Assembly: GCA_944322285.1 (NCBI GenBank)
Contig: CALUOR010000015.1
Span: forward strand, 1-64,000
Direction: 5' to 3'
Length of the DNA stretch: 64,000 nt
Source of the DNA: an uncultured Bacteroides sp.
GTDB lineage: Bacteria; Bacteroidota; Bacteroidia; Bacteroidales; Bacteroidaceae
Shown: piece by piece, positions 52,088-60,008 of the stretch
Layout: every line of letters begins with the position of its first letter
How positions within the stretch are numbered: the stretch's first letter is position 1
Made by a program: the position numbers and the translations under genes
Notes under the pieces: generated by a model
The model's input: the letters and a program-made list of their open reading frames with translations, nothing else
The model's database searches: none
Told to the model about the DNA's origin: nothing

Positions 52088-52381
52088 ATGATATCAACGG
52101 AAGAAGTGGTTCAGAAACTGCGCGAATTCAAACAAGAACAGGGGAATAAATTTGGTATCGAAGAAATGAACTTATTCGGTTCCGTAGCCCGAGGAGAGCA
52201 GACGGAAAGTAGCGATATTGATGTATGTGTACGGTTAAAAAGGAAAACATTCCGTATTTATATGTCACTAAAGGAAGAGCTTGAAAAATTATTTAATACC
52301 AAAGTCGATTTATTAACCTTGCATGAGAACATGAGACAAATGTTCCGTCAAAACATTGAACAAGATGCAATCTACATATAA
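52088..52381 (+). CDS. MNT-domain nucleotidyltransferase antitoxin (MntA-like)
   Basis: The 97-aa protein has the minimal nucleotidyltransferase motif GSx10DxD exactly (Gly31-Ser32, Asp43, Asp45; GSVARGEQTESSDID). It overlaps the next gene, a HEPN protein, by 17 bp. In the HepT/MntA systems this enzyme AMPylates a tyrosine of the HEPN toxin and so silences it. The ribosome binding site AAAGGAGG is strong, as expected for an antitoxin made in excess. A role in phage defence is known for some relatives and is inferred here. Confidence 0.82.
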   Translation: MISTEEVVQKLREFKQEQGNKFGIEEMNLFGSVARGEQTESSDIDVCVRLKRKTFRIYMSLKEELEKLFNTKVDLLTLHENMRQMFRQNIEQDAIYI

Positions 52382-52787
52382 TAAACAAGAAGTGACCGAA
52401 CTGTTTCATTTTATTGAGAGGCAGATTGTTTTTACTATTGAAACGACCAAGAATATAAAAGAATATCATGATTTTCTGATTTCACAGAATGCAATGGTTC
52501 TTTTCAATTCGACATGTATGTGCATACAAACGATAGGGGAAACTGTACGGCAGATAGATGAACACACGAAAAAGCAATTGTTTTCTCTTTATCCCAACAC
52601 TCCATGGAAACAAGTCATCGGGATGAGAAACATCATTTCTCATGAATATCTTTCTGTTGACCCAGAATTAGTATTTGATATTGTCAAATCCGAATTATAC
52701 CCTCTTCTTACCGATGTCCGGCAAATCTTATCCGATATAGAGGCGGGGCTACGGGATGATGTTCTTCTTACTCCAACAAACGCCTGA
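52365..52787 (+). CDS. HEPN-domain (DUF86, HepT-like) toxin
   Basis: The 140-aa helical protein has the Rx4HxY motif (RNIISHEY; Arg88, His93, Tyr95), which supplies the ribonuclease residues and the tyrosine that MntA-type antitoxins modify. The length and the four-helix pattern fit HepT. The ATG at 52365 is used; the frame opens upstream with a TTG. It overlaps the antitoxin by 17 bp and overlaps the 3' end of the convergent minus-strand gene by 20 bp. Its RNase targets are unknown. Confidence 0.82.
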   Translation: MQSTYNKQEVTELFHFIERQIVFTIETTKNIKEYHDFLISQNAMVLFNSTCMCIQTIGETVRQIDEHTKKQLFSLYPNTPWKQVIGMRNIISHEYLSVDPELVFDIVKSELYPLLTDVRQILSDIEAGLRDDVLLTPTNA

Positions 52788-53133
52788 TTTTCTTCCTCAA
52801 CCAATAGTTGAACACTCCCAACAAAGGCAGGCAAAGAATGGTAGGCAGGCAATAACCGCCTTCTGACAGAATGGTTAGAGTGGAATGGAAAGTTTTCGTA
52901 ACATCATCCATACGTATTCCGTAGCCCCCTATCAGTATTCCCAAACAACTGCCTAACATGACAAACGCGCAGACTAGCATCCACACGAACGAACGTCTCT
53001 CACGGCGTGCTTCTTTGCGTGCCGTTTCCAGCCGTATGCGCTCCATCGCCCGATAGGTAAAATTACTGGCCAAGCGGGGTTTCGTCTGGCTTGTAAACGC
53101 TTTCTTAACACCTTTATCCATTTTGTCCTCCAT
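52768..53133 (-). CDS. Small membrane protein downstream of the ECF sigma gene
   Basis: The 121-aa protein has a basic, soluble N-terminus (about 1-47, many Arg and Lys) and two membrane helices (about 48-70 and 90-112). The gene starts 3 bp after the sigma-factor stop, so the two are co-transcribed. Its topology fits a small membrane anti-sigma factor, with the N-terminal part able to hold the sigma, but no zinc motif or known anti-sigma domain is seen. It is called a likely partner of the sigma and nothing more. Confidence 0.55.
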   Translation of the reverse strand: MEDKMDKGVKKAFTSQTKPRLASNFTYRAMERIRLETARKEARRERRSFVWMLVCAFVMLGSCLGILIGGYGIRMDDVTKTFHSTLTILSEGGYCLPTILCLPLLGVFNYWLRKKIRRLLE

Positions 53134-53136
53134 TTC

Positions 53137-53682
53137 TCACTCCTCCTTTTGCATTAGTATATACAGTTTCTTTCGTACCCGGTGAAGTTTCACTTTCACG
53201 TTGCTTACCGACAGCCCCAACACTTCCGCCACTTCTTGCACCGGCCTTTCCTCTTCATAAAATAAAGTGACCAACGCACGTTCATCAGCCGACAGCTGTG
53301 TCAGTGCCTGTTGAAGCTGTTCCACCCGCTCTTCCGAATCATCGTCCAATGCTTCATCCACTTCCGTCTCCGACACCGTATTCCAAAACGCCTCGTCGAT
53401 AACGGTTTCCACCGATTTTTTCTTACGCAGATACGATACAGCCGTATTATAGGCTATCCGGTAAACCCAAGTCGAGAAACTGCTTTCTCCATAGAACGAG
53501 TCCAAATGCTCGAACGCTTTCATAAAGACATCCTGCGTCAGCTCTTCCGCGTCTTCTTCTGAATACACCATGCGGACAATCAGGGTAAAGACAGCCTGCC
53601 CATAGGTGTCGAGAAAGTAGGAGAATTCCTCCGTCCGTCCCGCCAAGATGCGCGATATGATATGTGACTCATTCTGTTCCAT
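53137..53682 (-). CDS. ECF-family RNA polymerase sigma factor
   Basis: The 181-aa protein has sigma region 2 (YSEEDAEELTQDVFMKAFEHL, about 40-60, followed by STWVYRIAYNTAVSYLRKKK) and region 4 (LSADERALVTLFYEEERPVQ, about 130-149, then EVAEVLGLSVSNVKVKLHRVRKKL). It directs RNA polymerase to a small regulon. The ATG at 53682 is chosen because it starts the conserved part, 38 nt from a TATATTTG promoter box (53727-53720). It sits with a small membrane protein, not beside the FecR gene 20 kb away, so it is unlikely to be the sigma of that PUL. Confidence 0.9.
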   Translation of the reverse strand: MEQNESHIISRILAGRTEEFSYFLDTYGQAVFTLIVRMVYSEEDAEELTQDVFMKAFEHLDSFYGESSFSTWVYRIAYNTAVSYLRKKKSVETVIDEAFWNTVSETEVDEALDDDSEERVEQLQQALTQLSADERALVTLFYEEERPVQEVAEVLGLSVSNVKVKLHRVRKKLYILMQKEE

Positions 53683-53719
53683 TTGCTCTATTAGACGCAC
53701 TTTTGTAGGAGAGGTTACA

Positions 53720-53727
53720 CAAATATA
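53720..53727 (-). promoter_or_regulatory. Promoter -7 box of the sigma gene
   Basis: TATATTTG on the minus strand, 38 nt before the ATG at 53682. Confidence 0.5.
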
Positions 53728-53778
53728 CAATTATTTTAGTTTAAGTAATTAATCATATAAATGGGGATTTAACGCGCG

Positions 53779-53866
53779 CAAGTGCGGTGTTTTCCTTCAC
53801 AAGAAGCGGTGAAAGGACACGGAAGAAGCGGTGTTTTGTATCGGATAAGCCTATGTTCGATTTTAC
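53779..53866. repeat. 22-bp-period degenerate tandem array, four units
   Basis: Units start at 53779, 53801, 53823 and 53845. The middle two share AAGAAGCGGTG and agree at 15 of 22 positions; the first has GCGGTGTTTT in the same place; the last is decayed. The array lies between the divergent sigma and DUF6249-type genes. Confidence 0.65.
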
Positions 53867-53998
53867 CATACTGCGTGAAACATGATTGAACGTGAATACT
53901 TGTATTTTTCTTATTGGAATCTGTAACCTTATCCAACATATTGCGTCTAAAGAAGCAAAGAAAACAAAAATCAATAACCTCTAAACTAAATAAAAGAT

Positions 53999-54406
53999 AT
54001 GTTGAACGAATTAATGGTTGTCGCAAACTTTGCGATTGTATTTGGAGTGATTTACAAATTGTTTGAACTCTTTGTATGCAAAAAGGAACGGATGATGCTG
54101 ATAGAGAAATTGCCTTCGGAGGCGTTATCCAATGTCAAGATTAAGATTTTCAAATCATCTAACGGGTCTTATACGCCCCTGCGTGTGGGATGCCTGCTGA
54201 TAGGATTAGGTATCGGTTTGTTTGTCGCCTACCTCATTGTGTACGGCACTTGGGTGGACAGTTACCAAAACGGCATGGCCAAGGAATGGATGTTCAGAGA
54301 CTTATCCGGCGTTATCTTTGGAGCTTGCGTACTGATAGGAGGCGGTATGGGCCTGGTTTTATCTTATCTGATAGAAATCTGGCGAGAGAGACTCAACAAA
54401 GAATGA
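53999..54406 (+). CDS. DUF6249-type small membrane protein
   Basis: The 135-aa protein has an N-terminal membrane helix (about 5-25), a charged soluble stretch (CKKERMMLIEKLP) and two more helices (about 62-82 and 102-124). The pattern matches the small DUF6249 membrane proteins that Bacteroidales often encode beside an ECF sigma factor. It is divergent from the sigma gene and could belong to its regulon or control it. The function is unknown. Confidence 0.65.
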   Translation: MLNELMVVANFAIVFGVIYKLFELFVCKKERMMLIEKLPSEALSNVKIKIFKSSNGSYTPLRVGCLLIGLGIGLFVAYLIVYGTWVDSYQNGMAKEWMFRDLSGVIFGACVLIGGGMGLVLSYLIEIWRERLNKE

Positions 54407-54413
54407 GTAAAAT

Positions 54414-54454
54414 GCAAGCTACGAGCCAGTCCGCGCAAAGCACTCGTAGCTTGC
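54414..54454. terminator. Bidirectional terminator
   Basis: Perfect 12-bp arms GCAAGCTACGAG/CTCGTAGCTTGC (54414-54425, 54443-54454) lie between the convergent 53999 gene and the DUF4954 gene, with TTTG and ATTTT tails on the two strands. Confidence 0.75.
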
Positions 54455-54465
54455 TTTGTGTTTTA

Positions 54466-56454
54466 CTACTGCACTTGCTTCATCCTTTCTATCAATTCAT
54501 CTCCCAATGCACTCTTTACTTCAATGTGCTTCAGCACGGCCGTGACGAACGGATTACTTTCGAAGTCACCCCGTACCTGCTCGAAGTCCATCTCCTTCTC
54601 CAAGCGGGAGCCGTCAGCACCGAATCCGGTCATGGAAGCCATGGAGAATTCTTTTTTGGCGTCTTCATACACCAAACGATCCAAACCGATAACAGATTCT
54701 TTCCATTTTTCGACAATACGAATGATGTCTGCGGCGGTCATGTCTTCGGGCTTCACGCCATAAAAATCCTCTAATTTTTCGTATGCCCATGTCCATTCAT
54801 AGGTATAGTAATTGCGGTGCATCCGCTCAAACTCGGCATTAATCTCTTTCAGCTTATTTATCTTTCCGGATTCGATGTCGGCAATCAGGGCGTCCACTTC
54901 GCTTTTGGGAGCGATGAAGCCAGATATATCTACCCACTCACCATGACCAATCGGCGTGTCCGGACGCAGGCGGGCACGAACATCCTCATCGCTGCGGAAG
55001 TTTGTTTCCTCCAAACGCTTGATTACAGAGTTGCCCAGGAACTTATGGATGGCTATTTCATAAAAACGGATGCCTTTCATCAGCGATGAGTTGCGTATCT
55101 TGGTGCTATGAAACGAATAAGTGTCCGACAATTCTCCGCTGACACTACGCAAGTTAAGCAAGATTTCACGTCCTTTGAACATTTTCTGTACGGTGTAAGG
55201 GCTGAGCAGGTTGTAATTGATGAAATCCAGTTTGTTGGGGTCTTTACGCCCGTCTCGTTTGGGCCACTTCTGCGCATCGCGGATAGTGCCCACACTTCGC
55301 AGGTTGACTCCGGGAACGAGATAAGTCGTATTATTCTGCTCTATCAGGTAAGAGAAAGGAAGGTTGGACGTATCGGAGTGTGTGACGTGACGCCCCATCA
55401 CCAGAGAAAAAGCCCCTACCCGAGCCGGCCACAGCAGGTAAGAATCGGAAGTGGTCTTGGCGCCACGCTCCAACGTGCCCTGATGGATGGGGCCGAGTTT
55501 GTACATGTGGTTGCTCTGGTTAGAGCCTGAACCGGCGTTCATAAAAGAGAACATGCCGGCAATGAGCAACGTGGACTTATGATGCGTCACCGTAAACGGC
55601 CCGGCAAAGATGGCGCAAGCTTCCCCGTTCTCTCCTTGGCAATTACTGAAAAACAAGGAATCGGAAGCCGAATAATTATGTCCCAGCTTACATGCTTGTC
55701 CCACAAAGCAACGGCTCAGCATCGCTCCGTCATCCACATGCGAGCCACTGGAAATGATGAAGTCATCACAGATAACCCCGTCTCCGATATGCACCGGAGC
55801 CTCTTCGTTGCTATTGATACTACCATTGGACAAACGGCACGTACCGCTGATGTGGGCATAATCCCCGATGCGTACGTTCTTAATGGAGCCTGTATTGACG
55901 ATAGTCACATGCGAACCGATGGTTCCCGTGTCCGAAGCGTGCTTGTTGGCGTAATAGTCCGTAATTTCCTTCAGGCGGGCAATCAAATCGGGCCGGTGGC
56001 GGTAAAGAGCCATGATATAAGCCAGATGAGCCGAAAGTTTGTCATTGATAAGCACTTCGCGCCCACCCGTTTCGTTCAGGACGGACACTTCCACACCATT
56101 TCCGAATCTTGATACCCCGTCCACCAACAACATGTCAACGTTCTCGATAAACGTGTCGTGCCCAATCTCATAATTGGCAATGTAGTTCTGGATATGCTCG
56201 ATACAGCAATTATCGCCCACCGTGACATGGTGCAGCGTGACATGCCGCAGGCCGGAATGCTTGCGGATGCCTCCCGGAAGGATAAATTCCGATTGGAACA
56301 CGCCCAGCTTCACTTCGCCCGAAAAGCGCACATGGTGTATATATTCCGTGCTAAACTCAGGCGTTACACTCACCAGCTCCCAGTTATCCGCCAGGCAAGA
56401 CTGGCTTTTCAGCCGCAAGATTTCTTCCTCGGTCAGTTTTCTATACTTATTCAT
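54466..56454 (-). CDS. DUF4954-family protein with left-handed beta-helix repeats
   Basis: The 662-aa protein starts at the ATG at 56454 (MNKYRKLTEEEILRLKSQSC); the frame continues upstream, but into hflX. The middle third (about 90-360) has hexapeptide-like turns (IGSHVTIVNTGSIKNVRIGD, then YAHISGTCRLSNG), as in acyltransferase or nucleotidyl-sugar enzymes with beta-helices. The C-terminus is mostly helical. It overlaps hflX by 8 bp. The family is conserved in Bacteroidetes but has no established reaction; a sugar-nucleotide or acyl transfer role is a guess from the fold. Confidence 0.85.
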   Translation of the reverse strand: MNKYRKLTEEEILRLKSQSCLADNWELVSVTPEFSTEYIHHVRFSGEVKLGVFQSEFILPGGIRKHSGLRHVTLHHVTVGDNCCIEHIQNYIANYEIGHDTFIENVDMLLVDGVSRFGNGVEVSVLNETGGREVLINDKLSAHLAYIMALYRHRPDLIARLKEITDYYANKHASDTGTIGSHVTIVNTGSIKNVRIGDYAHISGTCRLSNGSINSNEEAPVHIGDGVICDDFIISSGSHVDDGAMLSRCFVGQACKLGHNYSASDSLFFSNCQGENGEACAIFAGPFTVTHHKSTLLIAGMFSFMNAGSGSNQSNHMYKLGPIHQGTLERGAKTTSDSYLLWPARVGAFSLVMGRHVTHSDTSNLPFSYLIEQNNTTYLVPGVNLRSVGTIRDAQKWPKRDGRKDPNKLDFINYNLLSPYTVQKMFKGREILLNLRSVSGELSDTYSFHSTKIRNSSLMKGIRFYEIAIHKFLGNSVIKRLEETNFRSDEDVRARLRPDTPIGHGEWVDISGFIAPKSEVDALIADIESGKINKLKEINAEFERMHRNYYTYEWTWAYEKLEDFYGVKPEDMTAADIIRIVEKWKESVIGLDRLVYEDAKKEFSMASMTGFGADGSRLEKEMDFEQVRGDFESNPFVTAVLKHIEVKSALGDELIERMKQVQ

Positions 56455-57703
56455 CGTAGGTAGAATATAGGAAATCGTTATAGGGATATTTCTGTACATG
56501 CAATTCGCGCACACGTTTGTAGACCAGCGCCTTCAGTTCCTCCAGATTGGTTTTCTCGCGGGCGGAGATAAAGATGCAACTATCCTCCATCTTAGCCATC
56601 CATGTCCGCATCAGGTCTTCCAATGTCAGGTTCTCTTTGGTGCGTGGCGTCAGGTCATCTTCGGCCTTTTGAACATACGTATAAGCGTCTATCTTGTTGA
56701 ATACAAGAATCATGGGCTTTCCGGCCGCGCCAATGTCCGCCAATGTCTTGTTTACGACCTCAATTTGTTCTTCAAAATCGGGATGGGAGATGTCCACCAC
56801 GTGAAGCAACAAGTCGGCCTCGCGCACTTCGTCTAACGTAGACTTAAAGGAATCCACCAAATCCGTAGGCAACTTGCGGATGAATCCTACCGTGTCCGAC
56901 AAGAGGAAAGGCAGATTGTCGATAATCACCTTGCGCACCGTCGTGTCCAGCGTGGCGAAGAGTTTATTTTCGGCAAACACCTCGCTCTTGGCCAACAGGT
57001 TCATCAAGGTAGATTTACCTACGTTGGTATAACCTACCAGTGCCACCCGAATCAGCCTCCCGCGGTTCTTCCGTTGGGTAGCCTTCTGTTTGTCAATTTC
57101 CACCAAACGTTCCTTCAGCAGAGCCATACGGTTCAAGATGATACGGCGGTCCATCTCCAACTGCGTTTCACCCGGACCGCGAAGTCCTACGGAACCTTTT
57201 CCGCCTCCGGCGCCCGAGCCGCCTCCTTGACGCTCCAAGTGCGTCCACAAGCGTTGCAATCGGGGCAACATATATTTATATTGCGCCAGCTCCACCTGCG
57301 TCTTGGCATTGGCCGTTTGCGCCCGCATGGCGAAGATGTCAAGAATGAGCGACGTGCGGTCCAATATCTTCACCTTCAGTTCCGACTCGATGTTACGTAT
57401 CTGCTTGGCGGACAGCTCGTCGTCGAAGATAACCATTCCGATTTCACGTTCCGCTTCTTCCTCGTCTTTAATATATTGCTTGATTTCGTCCAACTTCCCT
57501 TTGCCTACATAGGTCACCGAGTTAGCCTGGTCCAGTTTCTGCGTGAAGCGTTTCACCACTTCCGCCCCGGCCGTCTCGGCCAAGAAAGCCAGTTCGTCCA
57601 GATATTCATTCGTTTTACGCTCGTCCTGCGTTTTGGTGATGAGCCCCACCAATACGGCGGTCTCAACCTGCGCTTCCGAAATTACAAATTCCTTCATTGC
57701 CAT
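56447..57703 (-). CDS. hflX: GTPase HflX
   Basis: The 418-aa protein has the N-terminal HflX domain with GKGKLDEIKQYI (about 73-84), a coiled linker with LRGPGETQLEMDRR, and the GTPase domain: G1 GYTNVGKST (about 222-230), G3 DTVGFI, G4 NKID. HflX binds the 50S subunit and rescues stalled ribosomes under stress. It is first in the operon with the DUF4954 gene, which overlaps its 3' end. A second ATG at 57697 is possible. The promoter box TATATTTG (57751-57744) is on the minus strand. Confidence 0.93.
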   Translation of the reverse strand: MAMKEFVISEAQVETAVLVGLITKTQDERKTNEYLDELAFLAETAGAEVVKRFTQKLDQANSVTYVGKGKLDEIKQYIKDEEEAEREIGMVIFDDELSAKQIRNIESELKVKILDRTSLILDIFAMRAQTANAKTQVELAQYKYMLPRLQRLWTHLERQGGGSGAGGGKGSVGLRGPGETQLEMDRRIILNRMALLKERLVEIDKQKATQRKNRGRLIRVALVGYTNVGKSTLMNLLAKSEVFAENKLFATLDTTVRKVIIDNLPFLLSDTVGFIRKLPTDLVDSFKSTLDEVREADLLLHVVDISHPDFEEQIEVVNKTLADIGAAGKPMILVFNKIDAYTYVQKAEDDLTPRTKENLTLEDLMRTWMAKMEDSCIFISAREKTNLEELKALVYKRVRELHVQKYPYNDFLYSTYDE

Positions 57704-57743
57704 TTTGCCTATGCCTATATTATATATGTATAAATCACGGTGG

Positions 57744-57751
57744 CAAATATA
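57744..57751 (-). promoter_or_regulatory. Promoter -7 box of hflX
   Basis: TATATTTG on the minus strand, 41 nt before the ATG at 57703. Confidence 0.5.
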
Positions 57752-57790
57752 GGGATTTATCGGGAGAAATCATGCGCAATTCGAAGATTT

Positions 57791-57878
57791 CCCACCTTCC
57801 TTACCACAAAGCTTCACATCGACCGCCTCAAAATTTCGCATTAACTATGCCAAAGTTCCGCATTGCCTGCACATAGTT
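57791..57878. repeat. 22-bp-period degenerate tandem array, four units
   Basis: Units start at 57791, 57813, 57835 and 57857. The last three share TTCACAT, TTCGCAT and TCCGCAT in the same place, and the first three end in CAAAG- or CAAAA-like bases. The array lies between the divergent hflX and GH84 promoters. Confidence 0.6.
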
Positions 57879-57943
57879 TTCCTAAAACCTTCTTCTTCTA
57901 AAAGAAAAGTCTTCGGATTTACCATTATTTTCAAATTATTCGC

Positions 57944-57951
57944 TATATTTG
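57944..57951 (+). promoter_or_regulatory. Promoter -7 box of the GH84 gene
   Basis: TATATTTG, 37 nt before the ATG at 57988. Confidence 0.5.
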
Positions 57952-57987
57952 GACATTTTATGTAGAATCCTATAAGTTGTAAGTCGT

Positions 57988-59841
57988 ATGAAGAAGTTTC
58001 TATTACTGGCGGCATCTGTCTGTATGATAACCGCCATGGGGCATGCACAAAATTTCCGGTTGCAGCCCACTCCGCAGGAATATGTGTTTCAAAAGGACTC
58101 GGCATCGCTCCCACAAACCTATCAATTACATGTGGGCGCTTCCGTTAAAAGCCAGCCAGCCTTGTCCGTGTTAAGCGAAATGTTGCCGGGAGAGACACCT
58201 CAGGCATCCTTTCAGGTGTATATAGGGACAAGGAAAGACAAGGAGGTAAAGAAATTCAAGAAGCAGATTCCGGAAAAAGCCGATGGCTATTTCCTAAAAA
58301 TAGCGAAGGACCGCATCGTCATAGCCGGAGCGGATGAACGGGGCGTATATTATGGCGTGCAGACACTTGCCCAACTCCTGACGTTGGACAAACTTCCGCT
58401 TGTAGAAATTACAGACTATCCGGACGTGCCTTACCGGGGCGTTGTGGAAGGATTCTACGGCACTCCCTGGAGCCATGAAGCCCGTATGGACCAGCTCGAC
58501 TTTTATGGAAAAAATAAGATGAACGTGTATATTTATGGTCCGAAGGATGACCCCTACCATCGTACGCCTCATTGGCGCAAACCCTATCCAACCCAAGAAG
58601 GTGAACGGATTAAACAATTAGTGAACAAGGCTAAGGAAAATGAAGTCATATTCTATTGGGCCATTCATCCGGGAGGAGATATCCGCTGGAATGAGGAAGA
58701 CCGCTCCAACTTGTTGCGCAAGTTCGAGAGTATGTATCAGCTGGGCGTGCGCGGCTTTGCCGTATTCTTCGATGATATATCGGGCGATGGTGCTCAGGCA
58801 GAGAAACAGGTGGAGCTGCTGAACTATATTGACGAGCACTTCGTGAAGGCCAAACAGGACGTTGCGCCGCTGATTATGTGTCCCACGGTGTATTGCGGTG
58901 CTTGGGGACAAGGCACAGACTATCTTCCTACACTGGGCGAGAAGCTGAATAAGAACATCCGAGTGATGTGGACTGGTGATAAAGTATGTACAAATATCAC
59001 TCAATCGACATTGGATTATGTCAATCCGTTGCTCAAACGCAAAGCTTTCATCTGGTGGAACTATCCTGTGTCCGATTATGTAACCGATCACCTGTTGTTA
59101 GGTCCGGTCTATGGCAATGACCAGCATATCAAGGATGATGTCTCGGCGTTTGTTTCCAATCCGATGGAATATGCCGAAGCCTCAAAAATCGCTCTATATG
59201 GCGTAGCCGATTATACATGGAATATGTCGGATTATGATAGCCAGTCCTCTTGGAAGTATGCCATTCGCCAATTGATGCCGCTTCATGCGGACTACTTGGA
59301 AACCTTTGCCGCTCATAATTCCGATCAGGGAGAATCGGGGCTGGAGTTTCGGCGTGAAGAGTCTGTCGCCCTTCAAGAGGCACTTGCCGGACTGTTGGAA
59401 AGCTATCGTGGGCTGAAAAAAGACAGTTCCGCTTATTGGGAAGTGGCCAAGGAATGCCGCAGGATTGTCGCTGCCGCCAATGTGTTGTTGGCTTCCGAAA
59501 AGGAGAATCCGGCTCTGTATAAGGAGATAAAGTCATGGTTGCTCCAGTTCAAGCTGGTGGGCGAATATGGAGGAGAAGTGCTTGACATGATGGGATCTGA
59601 ACGGATGGAAAAGCTCTTCATGCGCAGCTACAAACAGGCGCGGGCTTTACAGACTTTGATGCGCGAAGTCAATGACACGTACAATCAGTCGGCTTCTCAC
59701 CCCGGCATAAAGAGCGGGAGCAAACATCTGAGACCAACTTTCGATGCTTTGTTCGAGCTGGCTACAGTGCGATATAACGAGTTGCATGGCACGCATTTGG
59801 ATGCCCAACCGCTTCCATGGGAAGAGACAAAGAAACAATAA
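57988..59841 (+). CDS. Glycoside hydrolase family 84 beta-N-acetylglucosaminidase
   Basis: The 617-aa protein has a signal peptide (GHAQ, residue 21), an N-terminal GH20b-like domain (about 25-145) and a GH84 barrel with the paired catalytic Asp262-Asp263 in VFFDDISGDG and the EGFYGTPWS motif (about 154-162). It removes N-acetylglucosamine by substrate-assisted catalysis, probably from host glycans, in the periplasm or outside. A helical domain (about 420-600) ends the protein. It is shorter at the C-terminus than the well-studied B. thetaiotaomicron enzyme (about 737 aa from memory), so a late carbohydrate-binding part may be missing. Confidence 0.92.
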   Translation: MKKFLLLAASVCMITAMGHAQNFRLQPTPQEYVFQKDSASLPQTYQLHVGASVKSQPALSVLSEMLPGETPQASFQVYIGTRKDKEVKKFKKQIPEKADGYFLKIAKDRIVIAGADERGVYYGVQTLAQLLTLDKLPLVEITDYPDVPYRGVVEGFYGTPWSHEARMDQLDFYGKNKMNVYIYGPKDDPYHRTPHWRKPYPTQEGERIKQLVNKAKENEVIFYWAIHPGGDIRWNEEDRSNLLRKFESMYQLGVRGFAVFFDDISGDGAQAEKQVELLNYIDEHFVKAKQDVAPLIMCPTVYCGAWGQGTDYLPTLGEKLNKNIRVMWTGDKVCTNITQSTLDYVNPLLKRKAFIWWNYPVSDYVTDHLLLGPVYGNDQHIKDDVSAFVSNPMEYAEASKIALYGVADYTWNMSDYDSQSSWKYAIRQLMPLHADYLETFAAHNSDQGESGLEFRREESVALQEALAGLLESYRGLKKDSSAYWEVAKECRRIVAAANVLLASEKENPALYKEIKSWLLQFKLVGEYGGEVLDMMGSERMEKLFMRSYKQARALQTLMREVNDTYNQSASHPGIKSGSKHLRPTFDALFELATVRYNELHGTHLDAQPLPWEETKKQ

Positions 59842-59949
59842 AGTGTCATGGTCATAGAAATGAAGGAACAAGAATTTTCCATTCACATATTTTATATAAG
59901 TATTTTCGTAAAAAAACAGCTTTTGTAATGTTCATATTGCAAAATTGTG

Positions 59950-59957
59950 TACTTTTG
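59950..59957 (+). promoter_or_regulatory. Promoter -7 box of pta-ackA
   Basis: TACTTTTG, 52 nt before the pta ATG. The -33 TTTTG at 59921-59925 is 24 nt away, longer than ideal. Confidence 0.45.
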
Positions 59958-60008
59958 CATCGTGACTCACGTTTGTTACCGATGTTTAATGCTACAACTT
60001 AAAATATT

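Noticed and set aside
53137-53682. The missing sigma partner of the FecR protein at 32104
   Set aside because: It is 20 kb away and has its own co-transcribed membrane partner, while FecR-linked sigma genes are normally adjacent.
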